From NCBI RefSeq assembly GCF_900106645.1, contig NZ_FNMV01000019.1, positions 1-64,000 on the forward strand: 64,000 bases of DNA, read 5' to 3'. Origin of the DNA: Flavobacterium degerlachei (GTDB taxonomy: Bacteria > Bacteroidota > Bacteroidia > Flavobacteriales > Flavobacteriaceae). Positions within the stretch are counted from its first letter, which is position 1; the number at the start of each line of letters is the position of its first letter. The notes beneath the pieces are model-generated. The model was given only the letters and a program-made list of their open reading frames with translations, made no database searches and was not told where the DNA came from. The position numbers and the translations under genes are program-made. Shown here piece by piece: positions 25,773-34,968 of this stretch.

Positions 25773-27119
25773 ATGAACTGGGAACAACTTTTATCATTAA
25801 GACGCCAAGGCGATACAAGCAAGCGATTACGTATTGAACAAGATGACACTCGATTGGGTTTTGAAGTGGATTATGATCGTATTATTTTCTCTGCCGCTTT
25901 TAGAAGTTTACAGGATAAAACGCAGGTTATTCCTTTGTCTAAAACTGATTTTGTTCACACTAGGCTGACACACAGTTTAGAGGTTTCGGTAGTTGGGCGT
26001 TCTTTGGGAAGATTGGTAGGAAAGAAAATTATTGAGAAATACCCGCATTTAAAAGAGGTGCATGGTTTTCACATGAATGATTTTGGAGCTATTGTCGCTG
26101 CAGCTTCTTTGGCGCATGACATTGGGAACCCTCCTTTTGGTCACTCAGGTGAGAAAGCGATAGGAGAGTACTTTTCTATTGGAAAAGGAAAACAATACAA
26201 AGAGCAATTGTCTAAGAAAGAATGGCAAGATTTAATTGATTTTGAAGGGAATGCAAATGGATTTGCAGTTCTTACTGCCAGTCGTCCCGGAATTGAAGGC
26301 GGACTTCGTATTTCGTATGCGACTTTAGGGGCTTTTATGAAATATCCAAAAGAAAGCTTGCCTAAAAAACCAACAAAAGATATAGCTGATAAAAAATACG
26401 GTTTCTTCCAAACCGACAAAAAGTTTTTTCAGGAAGCAGCGAAAGACATGGGATTGATTCCGAATAAAACAGGAGACGATATCGGTTTTGAAAGACATCC
26501 TCTGGCTTATTTAGTAGAAGCTGCTGATGATATTTGCTACACTATTATAGATTTTGAAGACGGAATTAATCTTGGACTGGTTTCTGAAGATTTTGCTTTG
26601 GAGTACTTGATTAAATTGGTAAAAGACAGCATTGATACCTCTAAATATAAAACGCTTACCACCAAAGAAGATCGCATCAGTTATTTGCGTGCTTTGGCGA
26701 TTGGGAGTCTGATTAATGATGCCGTAAAGGTCTTTATAGATAATGAAGAGGCAATTTTAGAGGGTAAATTCCCTTTTGCTTTAACAGACAAAAGCAAATA
26801 CAAAGCACAGATGGATGACATTATCAGCATCAGTGTAAAAAATATTTACCAAAGCAGAGAGGTAATCGAGAAGGAGATTGTGGGTTACCAAATCATCCAA
26901 ACCTTATTAGATAAATTCATTACGGCCTACGACAACAATTTTAATGGTACCGCTTCTAACTATGATAAATTGATTTTAAAAATGTTGCCGGAAAGACACC
27001 ATTTAGAAAAAGAAGATTTATACGGTAGGTTGCTTCATATTTGTCATTATGTATCACTACTTACTGACGGAAATGCTTTAGAATTGTTCGAAACGATAAA
27101 TGGTAAAAAAAGAGATTAA
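25773..27119 (+). CDS. dgt: Deoxyguanosinetriphosphate triphosphohydrolase (dNTPase)
   Basis: This HD-domain hydrolase removes triphosphate from dNTPs and so limits dNTP pools. The 448 residues include the metal/substrate motifs FVHTRLTHSLEVSVVGRS (His ligand), SLAHDIGNPPFGHSGEKAI (HD pair) and YLVEAADDICYTIID (third metal ligand). Length fits the dGTPase family. It lies 3.6 kb from nrdA, so synthesis and breakdown of dNTPs are encoded close together, on separate transcripts. Its stop abuts the stop of the convergent DUF3078 gene with no gap. Confidence 0.95.
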   Translation: MNWEQLLSLRRQGDTSKRLRIEQDDTRLGFEVDYDRIIFSAAFRSLQDKTQVIPLSKTDFVHTRLTHSLEVSVVGRSLGRLVGKKIIEKYPHLKEVHGFHMNDFGAIVAAASLAHDIGNPPFGHSGEKAIGEYFSIGKGKQYKEQLSKKEWQDLIDFEGNANGFAVLTASRPGIEGGLRISYATLGAFMKYPKESLPKKPTKDIADKKYGFFQTDKKFFQEAAKDMGLIPNKTGDDIGFERHPLAYLVEAADDICYTIIDFEDGINLGLVSEDFALEYLIKLVKDSIDTSKYKTLTTKEDRISYLRALAIGSLINDAVKVFIDNEEAILEGKFPFALTDKSKYKAQMDDIISISVKNIYQSREVIEKEIVGYQIIQTLLDKFITAYDNNFNGTASNYDKLILKMLPERHHLEKEDLYGRLLHICHYVSLLTDGNALELFETINGKKRD

Positions 27120-28106
27120 TTAGAATTGATACAAGATTCCCACTCCTAAAACTTGTTTTAATTGTGTTTTTGGACCTACGGTAACTTGTTTTCCATCAAG
27201 TTCTTCTTTGGCCTTTATATCATCGTCATAGATGATATGGAGGCCAATGTTCGTTTTTACATATTCATTTACCTTTAAATCTAACATCAGGTCATAATCA
27301 ACGTCGATATTTCCAAAATTATTTATGTAATCAGAATATAGGCTTAAGCGATTTTCCAAAGTGATGTTTTTTAAGATTTCTTTTTTATATAATGCTGTCA
27401 GCAGAAAACCAAGTTCAATCTTCGATCTTTCACCTTCAGAAATTAAATTACCGTTCAAGTCATATACCGCTTTAACAACCCCAAAAGAACCTAGGTTTGC
27501 TAATCGTTGATCTGCTACAAAAGTTATTTTAGAAGTGAATGGTGAGAGATAAAGCATTTCATCCTTCTTTTTTGTGGCATATTCAGCACCAAGACCTAGG
27601 AAAATATAAGCTGGGGCAAAAGGTCTGGAAACAGATATTTCCTTGTTTGGGTATGAATAACCATTGGTAAATTGCGTGTTGAAATTAAATTTTGCCGAAT
27701 GATACCAGTTGGAAAGAGTGTCTTTTCGATAGCCTAATGTTGAGCTAAACTGAAACGCATCTTCTGTTTTTCTAAGCTCAATACCATCTTGCTTGTTTAA
27801 ACCATAACGCATTATCAGTTCGTTTGACCAGGTGTAATTGTCTGTGGCGTATACTCTGTTAAATTTGGTTTTTAAAAGACCTGATATTGAACTAGTTCCA
27901 CCGGCGTTCCAGTTGACAAAAGCGATTTCAGATATGTCGAAACCTATTTTGTTTTTATTTGTCCAATGTGACAATGTATCTTTTACCGGAACTGGTTTAG
28001 CTACTTTAACTGGTTTGTCCGGTTGTATAGTGGTTATGATTTTCTGTGAGAAAGTATTGATTGAAAAGAAAAAGAAGAGGCAGGCAAAAGATAATAGTTT
28101 GGTCAT
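27120..28106 (-). CDS. DUF3078 outer-membrane-type protein
   Basis: This 328-residue protein has a signal peptide (about 1-20) and the family signature NKIGFDISEIAFVNWNAGG, followed by ISGLLKTKFNRVY and many alternating strands. It ends with GVGILYQF, a barrel-type last strand. DUF3078 proteins are common in Bacteroidota outer membranes, with no assigned substrate. It follows dxs by 35 bases in the same direction and is likely co-transcribed with it. Confidence 0.87.
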   Translation of the reverse strand: MTKLLSFACLFFFFSINTFSQKIITTIQPDKPVKVAKPVPVKDTLSHWTNKNKIGFDISEIAFVNWNAGGTSSISGLLKTKFNRVYATDNYTWSNELIMRYGLNKQDGIELRKTEDAFQFSSTLGYRKDTLSNWYHSAKFNFNTQFTNGYSYPNKEISVSRPFAPAYIFLGLGAEYATKKKDEMLYLSPFTSKITFVADQRLANLGSFGVVKAVYDLNGNLISEGERSKIELGFLLTALYKKEILKNITLENRLSLYSDYINNFGNIDVDYDLMLDLKVNEYVKTNIGLHIIYDDDIKAKEELDGKQVTVGPKTQLKQVLGVGILYQF

Positions 28107-28141
28107 AGGTTAGTTCGTTACAGGGCGCAAAATAATTATTT

Positions 28142-29923
28142 TCATTTAGTTGAAAAAATTATTTCTAAACTTTTAACGTCAATATTGCAATATTGTTGTA
28201 ATTCATCAACAGTTCCATGTTCTATAAATTCATCAGGAATTCCCAATGTTTTCATGTTTGCAGAATAATTGTTACGCGATGCAAACTCGAGAATAGCAGT
28301 TCCGAAGCCTCCCGAAATCACTCCGTCCTCTAATGTTATTACAGTTTTAAACGTTTTGAATATGGTATGTAATTCCGTTTCATCTAAAGGTTTGACAAAT
28401 GCAAAATCATAATGAGCGATAGTGTCTGGATTGTTTAAATTGGCTAAAGCCAAAGTAACATTTTTACCTATTGGACCATTAGATAGCACCGCTGTTTCGG
28501 TACCTTTTTTTAGACAGCTTGCAGTACCAATTTCAATTTTTTCATAATTGCCAAAATGTTTAGATTGCCAATTAGCAATTACTCCGCGACCTCGAGGGTA
28601 ACGGATTGCTATAGGATGGTCTAAACCTAATTGAGCGGTATATAAAATGTTTTGTAATGCGATTTCATTCAATGGCGAATAGATAATGATATTGGGGATA
28701 CAACGCAAATAAGCCAAATCAAACACGCCATGGTGTGTTGCGCCGTCTTCACCCACTAAGCCAGCTCTATCTAAACAGAAAATGACGGGCAAGTTTTGTA
28801 TAGCTACATCGTGAATGACCTGATCATAAGCGCGCTGTAAAAAGGTTGAGTATATGTTGCAAAAAACAACCATTCCCTGTGTTGCCATTCCAGCTGAAAG
28901 TGTGACGGCATGCTGTTCAGCAATTCCCACATCAAAAGCACGATGAGGTAAGGCATCCATCATAAATTTCAAGGAACTTCCGGAAGGCATTGCGGGTGTA
29001 ATTCCTATTATTTTTTCATTTTTTCTGGCTAAGTCTAGTACGGTCAAGCCAAAAACATCCTGATATTTTGGAGGAAGGTTTTCTTCTGATTTTAAATGAA
29101 TTTCGCCAGACTTTGCGTCAAATTTTCCTGGAGCATGGTATTTTACCTGATCTTCCTCGGCCTGTTTAAGACCCTTTCCTTTTGTGGTTATTACATGAAG
29201 GAATTTTGGGCCTTTTATTTTTTTTAAACGTTTCAGTTCTTTGATAACTGCAAAAATATCATGGCCGTCAATAGGTCCTGAATAATCGATATTCAAAGAC
29301 TTAATCATGTTATTTTGCCTCGGGTTCTTTCCGTTTTTTACTGCGGTAAGGTAATCTTTCAATGCGCCCACACTTGGGTCAATCCCAATTGCGTTGTCGT
29401 TAAGAATCACCAATAAATTAGCATCAGTAACTCCGGCGTGATTTAGTCCTTCAAACGCAATGCCTGACGCTATGGATGCGTCTCCAATTACTGCTATATG
29501 TTGTTTTTCGAAATCTCCTTTCAAATTAGATGCAATTGCCATTCCTAAAGCTGCCGATATAGAAGTGGAGGAGTGGCCTACGCCAAAGGCATCATAGATA
29601 CTTTCGCTTCTTTTTGGGAAACCAGAAATACCTCCAAGTTGCCTGTTGGTATGGAAATTTTCTCTTCGGCCTGTTAAAATTTTATGTCCATAAGCTTGAT
29701 GTCCTACATCCCAAATCAGTAAGTCATCAGGGGTGTTGAATACGTAATGCAAGGCGATGGTCAGTTCGACCACACCCAAGCTTGCTCCAAGATGGCCTTC
29801 TTTTACGGATACAATATCAATTATGAAATCACGTAATTCCTTGGCTAATAAAGGAAGTTGTATTTCATGTAGTTCACGTAAATCCGTTGGGTAATTAATG
29901 GTTGAAAGTAAATTATCTGACAT
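28142..29923 (-). CDS. dxs: 1-Deoxy-D-xylulose-5-phosphate synthase
   Basis: This thiamine-diphosphate enzyme condenses pyruvate and glyceraldehyde-3-phosphate, the first step of the MEP isoprenoid pathway. The 593 residues contain the ThDP motif region IGDASIASGIAFEGLNHAG and NDNAIGIDPSVGAL, the N-terminal LIWDVGHQAYGHKILTGR, the catalytic FDVGIAEQHAVTLSAGMA and the transketolase segment DRAGLVGEDGATHHGVFD. It is slightly shorter than the usual 620-640. A TAnnTTTG element ends 4 bases before the ATG, implying a leaderless or nearly leaderless mRNA. Together with GGGP synthase (49948-50664) it links to prenyl lipid supply. Confidence 0.96.
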   Translation of the reverse strand: MSDNLLSTINYPTDLRELHEIQLPLLAKELRDFIIDIVSVKEGHLGASLGVVELTIALHYVFNTPDDLLIWDVGHQAYGHKILTGRRENFHTNRQLGGISGFPKRSESIYDAFGVGHSSTSISAALGMAIASNLKGDFEKQHIAVIGDASIASGIAFEGLNHAGVTDANLLVILNDNAIGIDPSVGALKDYLTAVKNGKNPRQNNMIKSLNIDYSGPIDGHDIFAVIKELKRLKKIKGPKFLHVITTKGKGLKQAEEDQVKYHAPGKFDAKSGEIHLKSEENLPPKYQDVFGLTVLDLARKNEKIIGITPAMPSGSSLKFMMDALPHRAFDVGIAEQHAVTLSAGMATQGMVVFCNIYSTFLQRAYDQVIHDVAIQNLPVIFCLDRAGLVGEDGATHHGVFDLAYLRCIPNIIIYSPLNEIALQNILYTAQLGLDHPIAIRYPRGRGVIANWQSKHFGNYEKIEIGTASCLKKGTETAVLSNGPIGKNVTLALANLNNPDTIAHYDFAFVKPLDETELHTIFKTFKTVITLEDGVISGGFGTAILEFASRNNYSANMKTLGIPDEFIEHGTVDELQQYCNIDVKSLEIIFSTK

Positions 29924-29927
29924 AAAG

Positions 29928-29935
29928 CAAATGTA
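29928..29935 (-). promoter_or_regulatory. -7 element of dxs, 4 bases before the ATG
   Basis: The minus strand reads TACATTTG (TAnnTTTG). The usual distance to the start site would put transcription at or next to the dxs ATG (29923). Confidence 0.45.
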
Positions 29936-29949
29936 CGAATTGAATGCTG

Positions 29950-29957
29950 TATTTTTG
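29950..29957 (+). promoter_or_regulatory. -7-like element of tadA, 4 bases before the ATG
   Basis: TATTTTTG fits TAnnTTTG and ends 4 bases before the ATG at 29962, mirroring the dxs element in the 38-base divergent gap. No -33 TTG at standard spacing. Confidence 0.35.
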
Positions 29958-29961
29958 TTTT

Positions 29962-30405
29962 ATGGAAAACATTTTCACTGATGAATATTTTATGAAAAAG
30001 GCTTTGAACGAGGCCGAAATGGCTTTTGAAAAAGGCGAAATTCCTGTGGGAGCGATTGTAGTAGTCAATGATACTGTAATTGCGCGTAGTCATAATTTGA
30101 CTGAATTACTTAATGATGTAACTGCCCATGCCGAAATGCAATCAATAACTGCTGCAGCCAATTATCTTGGAGGTAAATATTTAATTGGTTGTACACTTTA
30201 TGTGACCCTGGAACCTTGCCAGATGTGCGCTGGCGCTTTATACTGGAGTCAAATTTCTAAGATTGTTTTTGGAGCCCGTGATGAAAACAGAGGTTTTGAG
30301 AAAATGGGAACACAGCTGCACCCCAAAACTATTGTAAAACGTGGTGTTATGGCAGAAGAAGCTTCGGACTTGATGAAACGGTTTTTTGCAGAGAAAAGAA
30401 AGTGA
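29962..30405 (+). CDS. tadA: tRNA-specific adenosine deaminase / nucleoside deaminase
   Basis: This zinc deaminase has 147 residues from the ATG at 29962. The upstream TTG at 29944 lies before the -7-like element. Motifs are HAEMQSI (His ligand and catalytic Glu) and EPCQMCAGALYWS (Cys pair). Other features match TadA, which makes the wobble inosine in tRNA-Arg(ACG): FMKKALNEAEMAFEKGEIPV near the N-terminus and the late FGARDENRGFEKM. A guanine-deaminase-like relative is possible but less likely. Confidence 0.87.
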   Translation: MENIFTDEYFMKKALNEAEMAFEKGEIPVGAIVVVNDTVIARSHNLTELLNDVTAHAEMQSITAAANYLGGKYLIGCTLYVTLEPCQMCAGALYWSQISKIVFGARDENRGFEKMGTQLHPKTIVKRGVMAEEASDLMKRFFAEKRK

Positions 30406-30457
30406 TTTTTTATGGGGCTTTGGAGATTCTGACCTAAATATAGGTAGGCCAAACGGA

Positions 30458-31498
30458 TCAATAGGGTTCAGTCATGGTTATTTCATGATTGTAGCCTGCG
30501 GAGTTAAGGTCAGTCCACTCCCATCCATCATCTTTAATGAGTGACAATAATAATCTGCGTCTGGTTTTTAGTTTTGCATATTCCAAATCTACCGCTTCAC
30601 CAGATATAACTTTTATTCCCTTGTTTTCAAGTCCTGTAAGAATTATGACAGGAGGGGTTTCTTTGCCGGGAATTATAAAAGCTGCAGGGAGTGTTATGAG
30701 GTAGCTGGAAATAGCTTTTCTTAACCTGATAAGTACATTGAATGAAGGTCGTTGTTCTGCAGGAATATTATGCAGCAGTACGGTCAGTACCTCGTCAAGG
30801 TTCGTGAGATTGAGTACGAAAGCCTCTTTTTTGTCTGATGAATGGAAGAAATGCAGAACAGAGTATGCTTTATGATTTTGACCATGTAAAATGATAGAGT
30901 CGATAAGGCTTATGAAAGGTTGTTCCAGCTCCTTGAAATCTTTTCCATTCCAATAATTTAACAGGATTTCTACTACAGAACCGCCAAGAGTGTTTATGTA
31001 TACACTTATTCTCCGTTTCATTATTTCAGCTGAAACGACCGGAATTAAGTAAGTGATGGCAATTGAAATCAGAATCAGTCCAGTAAACGAAAGTATTGCG
31101 GTCAATACGTCCCAAAAATCCCCAGTGGATTCTATGTCTCCTAGGCCTAAAGTGGAAAGCGTGTAACCTGTGTAAAATATCTTGTTTATGACTGTCGTAG
31201 AAGAGTTGGTTTCGACATTCATTAATGAACCTGGATCGCTGATGAACATCAAGCTAGCAGAAATCCAAATGAGCAGTAACCAATTGATAAGAATAGAAAC
31301 CAATATAACAGCCCCGCCAACTTGCAAAATTTTTCTGCGCCCCATTTTTTTATTAATCAATAGTAAGATGCTCCAGATGGATTTAGATAATCGTTTCGAA
31401 ATAAAACCAGCCCCTCGTACTGACAAGGAAGTGTTAATTAAGTCGGCAGCTGTAACAAGCAGAAGAATGACTCCTAAAAAAAATATAAAATAGTTCAT
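30458..31498 (-). CDS. Potassium channel family protein (2TM pore)
   Basis: This 346-residue protein has N-terminal hydrophobic segments (about 2-22 and 60-85) and a pore loop TLSTLGLGD (about 116-124) flanked by membrane helices. The next helix is GLILISIAITYLIPVV. The selectivity filter TLGLGD is close to the TVGYGD type. The C-terminal 190 residues are cytosolic with no recognised RCK motif. It probably conducts K+ or related cations across the inner membrane. It is convergent with tadA and not in an operon. Confidence 0.8.
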   Translation of the reverse strand: MNYFIFFLGVILLLVTAADLINTSLSVRGAGFISKRLSKSIWSILLLINKKMGRRKILQVGGAVILVSILINWLLLIWISASLMFISDPGSLMNVETNSSTTVINKIFYTGYTLSTLGLGDIESTGDFWDVLTAILSFTGLILISIAITYLIPVVSAEIMKRRISVYINTLGGSVVEILLNYWNGKDFKELEQPFISLIDSIILHGQNHKAYSVLHFFHSSDKKEAFVLNLTNLDEVLTVLLHNIPAEQRPSFNVLIRLRKAISSYLITLPAAFIIPGKETPPVIILTGLENKGIKVISGEAVDLEYAKLKTRRRLLLSLIKDDGWEWTDLNSAGYNHEITMTEPY

Positions 31499-31743
31499 AT
31501 TATTAACTTTAATCTGTTGAAATAGACCAACTGTAGTATTGGTTGTACTCTAACGGTCTTGCATAAAGCGTTGTTGTGTGGTTAGGCAACTAAGATAAGA
31601 ATTAAACGGTAATTAAACGCGGCTTAAGTTGACTCTTCGGCTGAAGGTTAACGTCCCGCTTTGAGCAAAAGGGGGGGCTTTGTAATATAGTTTTGTGTGT
31701 GTGATTGTGATGTTCGGACTCAATGTCTTAAGTTAGAGATTAA
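31499..31743. other. Intergenic region upstream of the K+ channel gene
   Basis: No gene is seen. The region should hold the channel promoter on the minus strand. A G7 run lies at about 31671-31677. No recognised RNA or attachment site. Confidence 0.4.
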
Positions 31744-31819
31744 TTTGTCATTTCGACCATAGGGAGAAATCACATAACTAGAGCAACTAATGTGATGTCA
31801 CCTTCGTCGAAATTGTAAA
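31744..31819. repeat. Long imperfect palindrome (intergenic element)
   Basis: Outer arms TTTGTCATTTCGAC (31744-31757) and GTCGAAATTGTAAA (31807-31820) and inner arms AGAAATCACAT and ATGTGAT form a near-palindrome of about 76 bases around a 15-base loop. I recall similar GTCATTTCGAC...GTCGAAATGAC elements between genes in other Flavobacteriaceae. It may be a MITE-like or REP-like element. Confidence 0.6.
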
Positions 31820-31848
31820 TGAAAATTGTTTTGGTTTCCCAAGCCCAT

Positions 31849-31930
31849 AGCCCAGATTGAAACGAAAATCCTTTTTGTTTTTTTTCTTTAAAAAGAAAAA
31901 GATTGTCGAGTAAAGCTGGAAATAGCTCCT
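31849..31930 (+). repeat. Dispersed intergenic repeat, copy A
   Basis: It runs from AGCCCAGATTGA to AAATAGCTCC with an internal CCTTTTTGTTTT and an A-rich core. Copy B at 34876-34954 matches it closely and has the same orientation. Together with the adjoining terminators they form direct repeats around the ROCO gene. A 30-base insertion (31941-31970) separates this copy from its terminator. Confidence 0.8.
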
Positions 31931-31971
31931 AAAGAAAATCGGAGTACTACGATTCCTTCAAAATTAGACAC

Positions 31972-32005
31972 AAAAAAACCGCCAATCTCACAAAGGGCGG
32001 TTTTT
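31972..32005 (-). terminator. Terminator of the ROCO gene
   Basis: AAAACCGCC (to 31983) pairs with GGCGGTTTT (from 31996) around a loop containing AATCTCAC. The minus strand continues into a T run (31972-31978). It is almost identical, loop included, to the rng terminator at 34969-35002. Confidence 0.9.
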
Positions 32006-32015
32006 GTTAGTATTG

Positions 32016-34766
32016 TTAAAAAGGAAGTTTTGGTAGTTTTGAAATGAATTTAAATAAATCCTCTCCTAACTCTATCATTTTACCACCTTTTGCGACTAGT
32101 TCGGTTGGTAGAACACCAATTGCTACCCAATCTTTTATTTCTTTTGCTTTATTAAAGAATTTTTTTAATTTACCTACCGATTTCTTTACCTCGATTTCAT
32201 TTTTGGCATCTTCCAATCTGCAAATTTCCAATAATGCGTTGGTAAAGTTGTCCTGCCATTCTTTATTTGCCTTACTGACATCTTCAAAGTCTTCCAAAAT
32301 ATCCTTAAGTTCTTCTATTTTATGATTATTAGAATAGTTGTTGTTGTAAACTGTTTGAGTACTATTTTTGCTTAATAACTGCCCATTGTTAATTACGTTT
32401 CCGTGGAAATGAATCCCTTGTTTTTCCATAGATTTAATTATCTTTGAAGAGTCTTCAAAATTTTCTATTACTTTTAAAACATCAATATTTTTAATCTTGT
32501 GCGTTGGATGATAATCAATAACTCTAATTCCATTATATAGACTTCCTATCATTTCGTCATATGAAAGAAATACATCTTCATATTCTTCGTCATAATAAAA
32601 TTCATTTTGTTGTTCAACATAGTTATCATATAAAACCTCTTCTTTAAATTTTAAAGAATATTTTGAATTAATATCTTTTATGTCACTTCTTAAAACTTCC
32701 CAAAAGCCCCTTATATTCTGACCTTTTATCCAAAAATCAATTATTTTTGAGTGTTGATTAGTTTCAACTAAAGCAAATGTTTCGTTGTTTAAATCTTTAA
32801 GAACAATGCCGGATTGCCAATATCCATTTTCTATACATTTAGAAATATTACGTGCCATAAAACGATACATTATTAACATTTCAAATGCCGATTCAAATTG
32901 AAATCTATAATGTTTAGCATCTGTTTTATATGTTTCAAATTCAATTGGTTTTTCGCCTTCGAAAGCACAAGGAACAAGATATTCGTCTTGAACAAATGGA
33001 TTATAAACGCACAAATCATAATCTGTCATTAATGCAAGTATGAATTGAAAATCCTTTGTTCTATATTTTAATTTTACTTTTTCATTAGCAAACAAATATT
33101 TTTCTTCTTTAAAAATCTCTTTTAAGTCTTTAAAATTCAAATGCCCTTTATTGGTTCTTGTTATTTCAGAAGTAATAACAGAATAAGCTCCAGTTGTTAT
33201 CCAATCAGGGTTTAAAACTTGTAGTTCCTCTAATATTGGTCTGTCAAAAAACACTATAGATCCAATTTTATCTAATTGTTTTAAAAGATTTTTTCGATTA
33301 GTCTCATTATAATATTTATTGTTATCACATATTATATCATATTCATTATATGCAATGAAATTTTTGTTTACGGTTACGTTTTTCTCTAGTTCGCTTTTAA
33401 TTTTAAACCAGTTAATTGGATATTGAACTAATAAATCTCTTTGAGTTAAAATAATTTTGGTTAATTCATATTTAAAATTATCAAAACCTTCTCCTTCTTT
33501 ACAGGATAATAAAAAAGGGTCCTTTAATTTAGGATATGTTTTTCTTAATTCATAGAAATTTTTATTATTATGTGAATTTTTATCTTTTTCTTCTTTCCAA
33601 TTATAAACTATTAAAACTTCAGAACCTTTTCCTAATTTTTCAATTTGTTCTAGCCAATAAATTGCAGATGAATCATTTCTAGGGTCTAGAAGCAGTATGT
33701 AAATAACTTTCTCTGTTAGGAAAAATTGGTGAAGTGAATGTTGGATATGTTGACCTCCAAAATCCCATAAATTAACTCTAATATCTTCTCCTTCTTTGTT
33801 TTTAATTTCACTCCAAGTCTTTTTATTTATACCGTGTGTTGTTTCTTCTTTTGTATAAGGCATGCCAATTATTTTTTTCATCAAACTGGTTTTCCCTAAT
33901 CCTCCATCACCAACAAAAATAAGTTTGCATTCATTTAAAGATTTTAGATTATAGGTCCTAGCATCTTCAAAATATTGAATTATAGTTTCGTTTCCTTGTT
34001 CAATTACTTCAATTGGTGGGATTGTAAAATGATTATATTGTATATAAATGATGTTTTCTAATTCTTCATCGAGATCAAATTGATCATAAATTATATCAAA
34101 ATTTTTCACAATGAATTTCTCTAAAGGTCTTAAATCACTAATTTTATTACTGCTAATATCTATATGGGTTAAACTGTTTAAATTTGAAAGAGATGATATA
34201 TCAGTAATTCTATTGTTTCCTAAATCCAGATTATTTAAATCATGCAAATTAGATAATATATTTATATCCGATATTTGATTATTCCACAAAAATAAATTTT
34301 CAATATTTATTAGTTCAGCAAGGGGTGATATATCGACAATTTTATTATTTCTCAATCCAAGAAATCTGAGTTTTTTAAAATTTTTCAAAATTGATAGCTG
34401 TGATATTTCGTTTGAGCCTAAATCTAAATAGGATAAAAAGTTTAAGGTTTTTAATGGGGCTAAATCTTCAATAGAGCAACCGCGTAAAGTTAGTTTTACG
34501 AGGTTTTTAAAATAAATAATATCATTTAAATTATTTATTTTGATATCAGTAATAATCAATGTCTCTAATTTGACTAAACTACTTATAATTTTTAAATCTA
34601 AATGCTTGTTTAGTTGTCTTAAAACAAGTTCTATAATTTCACCTGTTTCGTTTAATAAAAAATAATTTTCATCATAATAATCCATTTCATAGGTTTCATC
34701 TCTGCCTTGTGAAATTGTTATTCTATATTCTTTTTCTAATTCATTTATTATGTTTAGATTGTTCAT
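32016..34766 (-). CDS. LRR-Roc-COR (ROCO) GTPase
   Basis: The 916-residue protein has about eight leucine-rich repeats (about 60-225, e.g. LSYLDLGSNEISQLSILKNF). A Roc Ras-like GTPase domain follows, with P-loop GDGGLGKTS (286-294) and switch motif WDFGGQ (334-339), and then a COR domain at about 420-640 (VLNPDWITTGAYSVI). The guanine-specificity position reads VYNWKEEKD rather than NKxD, so nucleotide choice may be altered. The C-terminal part has an Asn-rich linker (GNVINNGQLL, about 785) and a helical tail. There is no signal peptide. ROCO proteins work as dimers cycling with nucleotide; bacterial roles are poorly known. It has its own promoter and terminator, is bounded by direct repeats, and looks more AT-rich by eye. 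Accessory or transferred; a defence role is only a guess. Confidence 0.9.
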   Translation of the reverse strand: MNNLNIINELEKEYRITISQGRDETYEMDYYDENYFLLNETGEIIELVLRQLNKHLDLKIISSLVKLETLIITDIKINNLNDIIYFKNLVKLTLRGCSIEDLAPLKTLNFLSYLDLGSNEISQLSILKNFKKLRFLGLRNNKIVDISPLAELINIENLFLWNNQISDINILSNLHDLNNLDLGNNRITDISSLSNLNSLTHIDISSNKISDLRPLEKFIVKNFDIIYDQFDLDEELENIIYIQYNHFTIPPIEVIEQGNETIIQYFEDARTYNLKSLNECKLIFVGDGGLGKTSLMKKIIGMPYTKEETTHGINKKTWSEIKNKEGEDIRVNLWDFGGQHIQHSLHQFFLTEKVIYILLLDPRNDSSAIYWLEQIEKLGKGSEVLIVYNWKEEKDKNSHNNKNFYELRKTYPKLKDPFLLSCKEGEGFDNFKYELTKIILTQRDLLVQYPINWFKIKSELEKNVTVNKNFIAYNEYDIICDNNKYYNETNRKNLLKQLDKIGSIVFFDRPILEELQVLNPDWITTGAYSVITSEITRTNKGHLNFKDLKEIFKEEKYLFANEKVKLKYRTKDFQFILALMTDYDLCVYNPFVQDEYLVPCAFEGEKPIEFETYKTDAKHYRFQFESAFEMLIMYRFMARNISKCIENGYWQSGIVLKDLNNETFALVETNQHSKIIDFWIKGQNIRGFWEVLRSDIKDINSKYSLKFKEEVLYDNYVEQQNEFYYDEEYEDVFLSYDEMIGSLYNGIRVIDYHPTHKIKNIDVLKVIENFEDSSKIIKSMEKQGIHFHGNVINNGQLLSKNSTQTVYNNNYSNNHKIEELKDILEDFEDVSKANKEWQDNFTNALLEICRLEDAKNEIEVKKSVGKLKKFFNKAKEIKDWVAIGVLPTELVAKGGKMIELGEDLFKFISKLPKLPF

Positions 34767-34812
34767 ATCAGCTTTTTTACAATAAACTTTTTAATTAAAC
34801 TTTATTTAAGTT

Positions 34813-34820
34813 CAAATATA
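34813..34820 (-). promoter_or_regulatory. -7 element of the ROCO gene
   Basis: The minus strand reads TATATTTG (TAnnTTTG), 46 bases before the ATG. A TTG lies 15 bases further upstream, slightly short of the usual spacing. The gene is therefore likely transcribed on its own. Confidence 0.5.
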
Positions 34821-34875
34821 ACAAACATTACCCTACAATTTCGATATAATAATTTATTAAGAGCCCAAATGCCCT

Positions 34876-34954
34876 AGCCCAGATTGAAGCGGAAATCCTT
34901 TTTGTTTTTTCTTTAAAAATAAAAAGATTGCAGTGTAAAGCTGGAAAAAGCTCC
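34876..34954 (+). repeat. Dispersed intergenic repeat, copy B
   Basis: It runs from AGCCCAGATTGA to AAAAGCTCC and is nearly the same as copy A, with an A-rich core and CCTTTTTGTTTT. It lies behind the rng terminator in the rng transcription direction. Confidence 0.8.
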
Positions 34955-34968
34955 TGAAAAAAAGTCAC

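Noticed and set aside
13593..29923. A dNTP-metabolism gene island (dCMP deaminase, nrdAB, dgt)
   Set aside because: The genes are on separate transcripts with unrelated genes between them; closeness alone does not support a functional cluster.
31540..31600. Integron attC-like site on the minus strand (GCCTAAC...GTTAGAG)
   Set aside because: The spacing is too short, the inner boxes do not pair, and the right core lacks the final pyrimidine. No integrase is nearby.
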